The notes under the pieces were generated by a model. It was given only the letters and a program-made list of their open reading frames with translations. It had not been told where the DNA came from and did no database searches. Positions 1-4,363 of a stretch of 5,321 bases of DNA are shown piece by piece. Source of the stretch: Candidatus Dormiibacterota bacterium (GTDB lineage: Bacteria > Chloroflexota > Dormibacteria > Aeolococcales > Aeolococcaceae); the NCBI GenBank assembly GCA_019236085.1, contig JAFAJR010000397.1, positions 1 through 5,321 on the forward strand, written 5' to 3'. Each line of letters starts with the position of its first letter. Within the stretch, counting starts at the first letter, position 1. The position numbers and the translations under genes were made by a program.

Positions 1-525
1 CACCACGGTCAGGTCCTCGACGCTTCGCCCCTCCACCGCGGCGATGCGCTTCAGGTTGTTCGCCACCGAGTCGGTGATGTCGATGACGTCCCTGGCCTCC
101 GGGCCGACGATGAGCTTCTCCATGTAGGGCACGTGGGTGTGGAACAGCGAGCCGCGCTCCGCCAGCGCGACTGTCGCGATGCCGCCCGGCAGGCCCCGCG
201 CCACAAGCCGCGTGCCGTCGATGGGATCGACGGCCACGTCGACCTGCGGGGAGTTCCCGTTGCCCACGCGCTCGCCGATGTACAGCATCGGCGCCTCGTC
301 CTTCTCACCCTCGCCGATGACCACCACACCGTCCATGTCGACGAAGTTGAGGCTGCGGCGCATGGAGTCGACAGCCGCCTGGTCAGCGTCCTCCTTCTGG
401 TTGCGTCCCATGAAGCGAGCCGCGGCCATCGCGGCTCCCTCGGTGACGCGAACCAGCTCGAGCGCCAGGTTGCGGTCGATCGGCGTGCCGAGCTCGCTCG
501 TCGATTCCGTGCGCTGGGCCGACAT
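1..525 (-). CDS. glpX: Class II fructose-1,6-bisphosphatase GlpX (partial, N-terminal 175 residues)
   Basis: Hydrolyses fructose 1,6-bisphosphate to fructose 6-phosphate and phosphate in the cytoplasm, the committed step of gluconeogenesis; it is metal dependent. Read from the ATG at 525, the frame stays open to the left edge. It shows the family blocks in order: ADQAAVDSMR (47-56), GEGEKDEAPMLYIGE (71-85), DPIDGT (100-105) and YMEKLIVGPEA (134-144). By comparison with E. coli GlpX, D48, E72 and D100 match metal or active-site residues D33, E57 and D85, and D103 stands where E. coli has E88. About 160 C-terminal residues should lie beyond the left edge (E. coli GlpX is 336 aa). It is the last visible gene of a minus-strand operon, 9 nt after the kinase stop. 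There is no Shine-Dalgarno sequence, but TATGAT lies 8 nt upstream. Family assignment is very secure; some actinobacterial homologues also act on sedoheptulose 1,7-bisphosphate, which cannot be judged here. Confidence 0.96.
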   Translation of the reverse strand, partial: MSAQRTESTSELGTPIDRNLALELVRVTEGAAMAAARFMGRNQKEDADQAAVDSMRRSLNFVDMDGVVVIGEGEKDEAPMLYIGERVGNGNSPQVDVAVDPIDGTRLVARGLPGGIATVALAERGSLFHTHVPYMEKLIVGPEARDVIDITDSVANNLKRIAAVEGRSVEDLTVV

Positions 526-533
526 GCGGCGGG

Positions 534-539
534 ATCATA
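534..539 (-). promoter_or_regulatory. Possible internal -10 hexamer (TATGAT) for glpX
   Basis: TATGAT on the minus strand ends 8 nt before the glpX ATG, a spacing that would place the transcript start at or next to the start codon and give a leaderless glpX mRNA. The hexamer also contains the kinase's stop codon (TGA, 537-535) and its last bases. No convincing -35 element is seen about 17 nt further upstream. It may be chance, since glpX is probably also read from the upstream operon promoter. Confidence 0.35.
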
Positions 540-1410
540 CGGCTCGGGACCGCGGCGCACCAGCGAAGGCCAGCAGCCCGTCGAGGCCGAAGGTCCTGAT
601 GGCGGCCGACGCCGCCGCAACGCCGTTGTGCAGCGCTGTCTCGAACACTCCGGAGTCGCGGCGCTCCAGCGCAGCGCACGTGCCGAGGAACGCCCCGGCC
701 AGCGCATCGCCGGCGCCTGTCGGATCCACCACGTCGCCCTCATTGGAAGCCGGCGACTCGATGAGCAGCGATTCGCCGACGACGGCGGCGCCGTCGGGAC
801 CCGCCTTCACCACCACGGCGCTCACCCTGCCCCGGCCCAGCAACGAGCGCGCCGCGTCGAGCCAAGGCTCCACCCCGGTGAGGGTTCGCAGCTCGTCACG
901 GTTGAGGAAGACCACATCGCTGCGCTCGACGACGCTGAGCACCGTCGCCGCGTCACCGTGCATGAACGTCGTCATCGAGTCGCAGCCGATCAGACGTGCC
1001 GAGGACTGGTCCAGGACCGACGATTGGAGTCGCGGATCCAGGCTCGCAGCAAAGAGGACATCGGCTCGTCGAGCGGCGGCGTCGAGCTGCGGGCTCCATT
1101 CCGGGTCGCAGCCCGGCTCGGCGGATTCGCGTGCCGTGACCCAGCGCACGAAGTCGTGCTCCGCGTGCCACACGAAGGTGTGCGACGAACCGCCGGCCAG
1201 GCCTGACACATCGATGGGAAAGGGCTCCAACAGGCTGCGGTAGTCGCTCGCGGTGTCCGGACCGGCGATCCCCAGCAGGCGCACCGGGGCGAAGCGCGCG
1301 GCGGCCAGCGCGAAGTACACAGCCGAGCCGCCCAGCGAGGTGCGCCGTCCGTGCGGCGTTGTGATGTCGTCGCGGTGCAGCGTGCCCGCGACGGCGACGG
1401 TCCAGGTCAG
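535..1410 (-). CDS. PfkB/ribokinase-family carbohydrate kinase, apparent CTG start
   Basis: ATP-dependent kinase of the ribokinase (PfkB) fold, 291 residues from the proposed start, normal for the family. Seen in order: a first beta strand TVAVAGTL (4-11), the N-terminal glycine motif LGGSAVYFA (26-34), the central FLNRDEL segment (168-174) where PfkB kinases carry an N-x-x-E-like metal/phosphate motif, and the signature DPTGAGD (229-235), with the catalytic base Asp235 and the GAG anion hole. The only ATG/GTG/TTG near the start is a GTG at 1320, which would delete the first strand and the glycine motif. The frame reads back to CTG at 1410, which overlaps the preceding stop as CTGA, so CTG initiation by translational coupling is proposed. 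It lies upstream of glpX in the same operon. The substrate is unknown: fructose 6-phosphate, another sugar or a nucleoside are all possible. Confidence 0.88.
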   Translation of the reverse strand: MTWTVAVAGTLHRDDITTPHGRRTSLGGSAVYFALAAARFAPVRLLGIAGPDTASDYRSLLEPFPIDVSGLAGGSSHTFVWHAEHDFVRWVTARESAEPGCDPEWSPQLDAAARRADVLFAASLDPRLQSSVLDQSSARLIGCDSMTTFMHGDAATVLSVVERSDVVFLNRDELRTLTGVEPWLDAARSLLGRGRVSAVVVKAGPDGAAVVGESLLIESPASNEGDVVDPTGAGDALAGAFLGTCAALERRDSGVFETALHNGVAAASAAIRTFGLDGLLAFAGAPRSRAV

Positions 1411-1802
1411 CGGCGGGAGTCGCTGTCGCCGAACAGCGGGATGATCGGCGCGAGCATCGGACGGCGCTGTTCGCGCACCCGGCGCAGCAGCGTCTCCTGC
1501 GCGGCGAACAGCACGTCGGCGACGTGCTCCGGGTCGCGGTTGATGCCGAGCTCCTCGCGCAGCACCGGGTCCACGGCTCCGACTGCACGCACCACGGCTG
1601 CCCAGAGCGTCGACGGCACCAGCCGCCAGTCACGCAGCCGGCATTCCTCTATGAGGTCGAGCAGGTCGTCGGATTCCCTGACTCGCAACCGCGCTTTGGA
1701 TATCCGTTCGCGCCGGAATGACGCCAGGCGCTCGGCATGCGCAATCTCCATACGGGTTCGTTCCATCGGACCGGGAGCTGCGGACGAGGCGACGGCGATC
1801 AC
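1407..1802 (-). CDS. Hypothetical basic helical protein, first gene of the kinase-glpX operon
   Basis: 131 residues from a GTG at 1802; I do not recognise the family. There is no signal peptide or membrane segment. The body is rich in Arg, Glu and Leu and reads as several amphipathic helices: about 13-43 (very basic, containing ERLASFRRERISKARLRV), 44-58, 62-76 and 92-113. A short Pro/hydrophobic tail follows (RRPMLAPIIPLFGD, 113-126). The first 12 residues are low in complexity, so the ATG at 1766 (119 aa) is an alternative start. I prefer the GTG because a TACAAT hexamer sits exactly 6 nt before it, as expected for a leaderless mRNA, while neither start has a Shine-Dalgarno sequence. Its TGA overlaps the first codon of the kinase, so the two are probably translated together. 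A regulatory or chaperone role for the kinase would be a guess. Confidence 0.75.
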   Translation of the reverse strand: MIAVASSAAPGPMERTRMEIAHAERLASFRRERISKARLRVRESDDLLDLIEECRLRDWRLVPSTLWAAVVRAVGAVDPVLREELGINRDPEHVADVLFAAQETLLRRVREQRRPMLAPIIPLFGDSDSRR

Positions 1803-1808
1803 CAGGGG

Positions 1809-1814
1809 ATTGTA
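1809..1814 (-). promoter_or_regulatory. Probable -10 hexamer (TACAAT) of the kinase-glpX operon, leaderless
   Basis: TACAAT on the minus strand differs from TATAAT at one position and ends 6 nt before the GTG at 1802, so transcription should begin at or next to the start codon. It lies in the 51-bp spacer between the hypothetical gene ending at 1854 and the operon, which is where a promoter is expected. I see no good -35 match 16-18 nt upstream, which is common for actinobacterial TANNNT promoters. Confidence 0.55.
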
Positions 1815-1853
1815 CGTAGGGAACCGGCGACCGACGGCACCGCGGCGGAACCG

Positions 1854-2429
1854 TCAGACGGGGTAACAGAGCGACCGCCACCTCCCGGAGTCCGGAACCA
1901 GGTGCACCACCCGGGGCAGCACCGTTGCCCTGCCCGGCGTGGCGAAGACGTACTCCACCTTCAGCTCCGCCACCTCCTGGTAGGTGCGGCCGCAATCAGG
2001 GTCCTGCCATTCGGACAGGAAGTGCACGTCCTTCACGCTCACGCCCTGCAGCCGGCGCATCGCGCCGCCGGCCTGCGCTGCGGCGAAATGCTCCGCCGAC
2101 CCCCATCGCTGCTTGCAGTCGTCACTGAGGTGGTCGAAGGCCCGGCGGTACTGCTGGGCTCGCATCAGCTCGACGAACACCGCCTCGGCGAACGCCGGGT
2201 TGCCTCGCGGACGCCGCGAGGTGCCGCCGCGCTCGTGGGCATCAACCAAAGCCGCCACTTGCGCCGCGGCCGCCGAGGGAGCCCAGTACTCGCGGCCGAT
2301 GGACTCCACGTCCGCCGGACGCTGCGGCTCGGCCTCCAGCGGGCGGGCCGGTTGGCGCCGCAACCAGCGTCCGAAACGCTCGCGCAGCGGGGGAAGGGTG
2401 CCGTGCTTGACGTCGAGTGGTAGCGGCAT
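1854..2429 (-). CDS. Hypothetical protein, possible NTF2-like C-terminal domain
   Basis: 191 residues from the ATG at 2429; not recognised as a named family. There is no signal peptide or membrane segment, so it is probably cytoplasmic. Residues 1-45 are Pro/Arg-rich and probably disordered, containing LRERFGRWLRRQPARPLEAEP. Residues 77-191 alternate a helical region (80-101, then a helix over GSAEHFAAAQ at 110-119) with likely strands (VSVKDVHFLSEW 130-141, AELKVEYVF 154-162, ATVLPRVVHLV 168-178) and end on a short strand containing GRWRSLCY. That order, with a helix of the type AxxQYRRAFDHLSDDCK and a closing G-x-W strand, resembles NTF2-like/SnoaL-like domains; this is inference from pattern only. 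The ATG at 2429 is preferred because longer versions run into the divergent receiver gene and its promoter. A -10-like TACACT ends 12 nt upstream. Confidence 0.75.
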   Translation of the reverse strand: MPLPLDVKHGTLPPLRERFGRWLRRQPARPLEAEPQRPADVESIGREYWAPSAAAAQVAALVDAHERGGTSRRPRGNPAFAEAVFVELMRAQQYRRAFDHLSDDCKQRWGSAEHFAAAQAGGAMRRLQGVSVKDVHFLSEWQDPDCGRTYQEVAELKVEYVFATPGRATVLPRVVHLVPDSGRWRSLCYPV

Positions 2430-2441
2430 CGCCGGGCTCAC

Positions 2442-2447
2442 AGTGTA
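2442..2447 (-). promoter_or_regulatory. Possible -10 hexamer (TACACT) for the minus-strand hypothetical gene
   Basis: TACACT on the minus strand fits TANNNT and ends 12 nt before the ATG at 2429. A start about 7 nt downstream would leave a leader of roughly 5 nt, too short for a ribosome binding site. It is separated by only 5 bp from the -10-like hexamer of the divergent receiver gene. No -35 element is evident. Confidence 0.4.
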
Positions 2448-2452
2448 GTGGC

Positions 2453-2458
2453 TAGGAT
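2453..2458 (+). promoter_or_regulatory. Possible -10 hexamer (TAGGAT) for the receiver-polymerase pair
   Basis: TAGGAT ends 8 nt before the ATG at 2467, so the transcript would start at or very near that codon. This favours ATG 2467 over the in-frame TTG at 2458, which would overlap the last base of the hexamer. A second -10-like hexamer, for the divergent gene, lies 5 bp upstream on the other strand. There is no recognisable -35 box or Shine-Dalgarno sequence. Confidence 0.45.
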
Positions 2459-2466
2459 TGCGCGCC

Positions 2467-2844
2467 ATGGCGGAAGGCGGCGCGCGCATCCTCGTGGCCG
2501 AGGACCAGGCCAGCGTCGCCGAGCCCATCCTGGACCGCTTCTCGATTCTCGGCTACACCACGCGCTGGGCCCGCGCCGTGCGCGAGGCCCGCCGCGAGCT
2601 GCACGAGTTCTCGCCGGATCTGCTCGTGCTCGACACGACACTGGACACAGACGGCCTGGAGCTCTTCCAGGCGCTGCGCTTCGCGCCGGAGCATCCTCCG
2701 GGTGGTGTGGTGGTGCTGGTCGAACCCGGTGACGTGCCGACCCGGGAGCGCGCACAGCAGCTCGGAGCGGCAGCTGTGCTGATGAAGCCGATCCGCGGCG
2801 ACGAGCTCGTCGACGTCGTCGAAGACCTGCTCACCTTCATCTGA
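2467..2844 (+). CDS. Stand-alone response-regulator receiver domain protein
   Basis: 125 residues, the size of a single CheY/Spo0F-like receiver with no output domain. The first strand and acidic pair read ILVAEDQ (8-14; E12, D13). The predicted phosphoacceptor is D56 in PDLLVLDTTLDTDGLELF (50-67). The conserved lysine is K107 in GAAAVLMKPI (100-109), followed by the last helix. The Ser/Thr normally ending strand beta-4 is missing: VVVLVEPGD puts Val85 where a Thr or Ser is expected, so the Thr-switch that relays phosphorylation is altered. Such proteins work by binding partners. The polymerase gene begins 8 nt after its stop, so the two are probably co-transcribed. No histidine kinase is in the window. 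The receiver fold is secure; phosphorylation and partner are not known. The start is the ATG just after TAGGAT; TTG 2458 would add three residues. Confidence 0.88.
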   Translation: MAEGGARILVAEDQASVAEPILDRFSILGYTTRWARAVREARRELHEFSPDLLVLDTTLDTDGLELFQALRFAPEHPPGGVVVLVEPGDVPTRERAQQLGAAAVLMKPIRGDELVDVVEDLLTFI

Positions 2845-2852
2845 CCGGCACG

Positions 2853-3803
2853 ATGCCCGCCGAGCCGTCGGTTGACGGCGTCAGCTTCACCCATCTGGAC
2901 GAGCCGCTGTTCGACGGCGCGGGTGCAAGCAAACGCGACCTGGTGACGTACCTCGAGGCCGTCGCTGTGCCGCTGGTCGAGGAGCTGCATGACCGTCCGC
3001 TGTCGGTGATACGGGTGCACCGTGGTGAAGCGCCGTTCATGCAGAAGAACGTGCCCTCGTACACGCCGTCATGGGTTCGCACAGTCACGATGTGGGCCGA
3101 GACCTCGCGCCGCGATGTGTCCTATGCGCTGTGCAACGACCCGCGCACGCTGCTGTGGTTCGGCAACCAGCGTGCCATCGAATTCCACCCTGCGCTGTTC
3201 CGCACTGCGGATGAGCCGCGGCCGCTGTACCTGGTGCTCGACCTGGACCCGCCGGGGACAGCGGAGTTTGCCCGAGCGTTGCAAGCGGCACTGCTGGTCC
3301 GTGAGGTGCTGCGCGCCTCGCAGATGGACGGAGCGATCAAGACCAGCGGCGCCAAGGGAGTCCATGTGTTCGTGCCGCTGGCGGACGGTTCGTTCGAGGA
3401 CGTGGCCCTGGCCACGCGCGCTGTGGCGGCGCGTGCGGAGAGCGTCGATCAATCGCTGGCGACAACCGCCTTTCTCAAGGAGGACCGCGGCGGCAGGGTG
3501 TTCCTCGACGCGACCAGGGCCGGCGGGGCGACGGTCGCCGCCGCCTACAGCCCGCGGATCCGGCCCGGTGTGCCGGTGTCCTTCCCGCTGGACTGGGGTC
3601 GGCTCGACGGTGTGTCGCCGCAGGATTACACGATTCACACGGCGCCGAGGCTGATCGGCTCCGGCGACCCGTGGCGTGAGTGGATGCCAGCGCCGCAGGC
3701 GCTGGACCCGGCGCTTGTCGATGAAGGAAGGTCGCTGCCTGTGCCACGGGTCCAGGCGATGCACGAGGGCAGGCGCCGGGCGCGCGCCCGACGTATCACG
3801 TGA
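2853..3803 (+). CDS. LigD-type polymerase domain (primase-polymerase of the NHEJ family), stand-alone
   Basis: 316 residues, matching the polymerase domain (PolDom) of bacterial LigD without ligase or phosphoesterase domains. These archaeo-eukaryotic primase-like enzymes add (ribo)nucleotides, fill gaps and prime at broken DNA ends during non-homologous end joining. Seen: DRPLSVIRV (47-55), the FMQKN variant of FFQKH (62-66), AIEFHPALF (108-116), catalytic LVLDLDPPG (127-135; D130, D132), TSGAKGVHVFVPL (164-176; His171 of the nucleotide-binding motif), and VFLDATRA (216-223) with the third metal Asp, D219. AAYSPRIRPGVPVSFPLDW (230-248) and QDYTIHTAPRLIGSGDPW (257-274) also match the family. 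The C-terminal tail is strongly basic (EGRRRARARR, 305-314), possibly for DNA contact. ATG 2853 lies 8 nt after the receiver stop with no Shine-Dalgarno sequence. No Ku or ligase gene is present in this window. Some family residues differ (see findings), but all catalytic acids are intact. Confidence 0.93.
   Translation: MPAEPSVDGVSFTHLDEPLFDGAGASKRDLVTYLEAVAVPLVEELHDRPLSVIRVHRGEAPFMQKNVPSYTPSWVRTVTMWAETSRRDVSYALCNDPRTLLWFGNQRAIEFHPALFRTADEPRPLYLVLDLDPPGTAEFARALQAALLVREVLRASQMDGAIKTSGAKGVHVFVPLADGSFEDVALATRAVAARAESVDQSLATTAFLKEDRGGRVFLDATRAGGATVAAAYSPRIRPGVPVSFPLDWGRLDGVSPQDYTIHTAPRLIGSGDPWREWMPAPQALDPALVDEGRSLPVPRVQAMHEGRRRARARRIT
3796..3803. repeat. 8-bp palindrome TCACGTGA containing both convergent stop codons
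   Basis: TCACGTGA is its own reverse complement. Its right TGA ends the plus-strand polymerase gene, and its left TCA is the TGA that ends the minus-strand membrane protein gene, so the two genes overlap by exactly these 8 bp. There is no intergenic space for a hairpin terminator and no T-run on either side. Confidence 0.8.
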
Positions 3804-4323
3804 CGGCGTCAAGCACCACCAGCGCCACAGAGCTGAGCACCCAGAAGACCAGCGTCCCGCTCGCATACCAGGGCATCGGCCCCGGCTCGACGTACCAGGC
3901 GCCAATCCGGCGCTCCGTCATCACCAGGATGGCGGCGGCATCGATCAGCAGGAAGAGGACGATCACCAGCAGCGGCCCGGTGGCAATGCCTCCTGTAAGA
4001 GCGGCCACCAGCAGCGACAAGGCGCCGAGGCCGACGGCCAGGGCGAACACCAGGATCTGCGTTCGCTGGATCCAGCGCTGCCGCCGGGTCAGCAGCGTCG
4101 CCACGATCACCAGCACCACTGCGTAGGACGCCGACGACAGCGCCGCCAGGATCTCCAGCGGCAGTGGCGTCGGTTTGATCGAGCCGCCGAGCTGCAGCCC
4201 TCCGCCGAGAGGAGCGAGAGCGCCGAACAACGCCAGGATCGCGAGGAAGAGGTCCCAGCAGTACACGAGCAGGACAAGAGTCGGCCGCCGCTCCTCAGCA
4301 TCGCTCGACGGAGTGGTCGGCAT
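3796..4323 (-). CDS. Hypothetical integral membrane protein, five predicted helices
   Basis: 175 residues; no named family recognised. A short charged N-terminus (MPTTPSSDAEERRP) is followed by hydrophobic stretches at about 15-39, 55-79, 88-110, 114-136 and 153-172. Positively charged loops lie after helix 2 (TRRQRWIQRTQ, 79-89) and after helix 4 (TERRIGAWY, 136-144), so by the positive-inside rule these loops should be cytoplasmic, and the N-terminus external or weakly oriented. Few polar or charged residues fall within the helices, so there is no sign of a transport path or active site. It overlaps the convergent polymerase gene by 8 bp at the stop codons and is divergent from the isocitrate dehydrogenase gene across 40 bp. 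A weak CATCAT hexamer lies 6 nt before its ATG, and there is no Shine-Dalgarno sequence. Frame and membrane nature are well supported; function is unknown. Confidence 0.8.
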   Translation of the reverse strand: MPTTPSSDAEERRPTLVLLVYCWDLFLAILALFGALAPLGGGLQLGGSIKPTPLPLEILAALSSASYAVVLVIVATLLTRRQRWIQRTQILVFALAVGLGALSLLVAALTGGIATGPLLVIVLFLLIDAAAILVMTERRIGAWYVEPGPMPWYASGTLVFWVLSSVALVVLDAVT

Positions 4324-4351
4324 GCGCCGATGATGGCTCAGCGCAGCGGGC

Positions 4352-4357
4352 TACGCT
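4352..4357 (+). promoter_or_regulatory. Possible -10 hexamer (TACGCT) for the isocitrate dehydrogenase gene, leaderless
   Basis: TACGCT fits TANNNT and ends 6 nt before the ATG at 4364, the same spacing as TACAAT before the operon start at 1802. It lies in the 40-bp divergent spacer shared with the membrane protein gene. No -35 box or Shine-Dalgarno sequence is visible. Confidence 0.45.
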
Positions 4358-4363
4358 GTGCCG

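Noticed and set aside
51..743. Minus-strand 230-aa open frame in another register over glpX and the end of the kinase
   Set aside because: Its composition is an Arg/Ser/Thr-rich shadow; the glpX frame in the same place has the family motifs.
133..1243. Two long plus-strand open frames (about 357 and 368 aa) opposite the glpX and kinase genes
   Set aside because: They have no recognisable motifs, are rich in Arg, Ser and Ala, and run across the boundary of two well-supported minus-strand enzymes. They are antisense frames kept open by high GC.
953..1633. Minus-strand 226-aa open frame spanning the junction of the small gene and the kinase
   Set aside because: It is a third register over two genes with better evidence, dominated by Arg and Ala and lacking domain motifs.
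1803..1853. Rho-independent terminator after the hypothetical gene or before the operon
   Set aside because: No GC-rich hairpin followed by a T-run on either strand; the spacer is better explained by the -10-like hexamer.
1737..2423. Plus-strand 228-aa open frame opposite the hypothetical protein gene
   Set aside because: The minus-strand frame has the more protein-like composition, ends cleanly and leaves room for promoters on both sides; the plus frame is rich in His, Arg and Gly and crosses the operon promoter region.
2458..2460. TTG as start of the receiver gene
   Set aside because: It overlaps the last base of the TAGGAT hexamer and adds only three residues before an ATG that is spaced as expected for a leaderless start.
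3069..3905. Minus-strand 278-aa open frame opposite the polymerase gene
   Set aside because: It is an Arg/His-rich antisense shadow crossing the convergent stop junction, opposite a gene with intact catalytic motifs.
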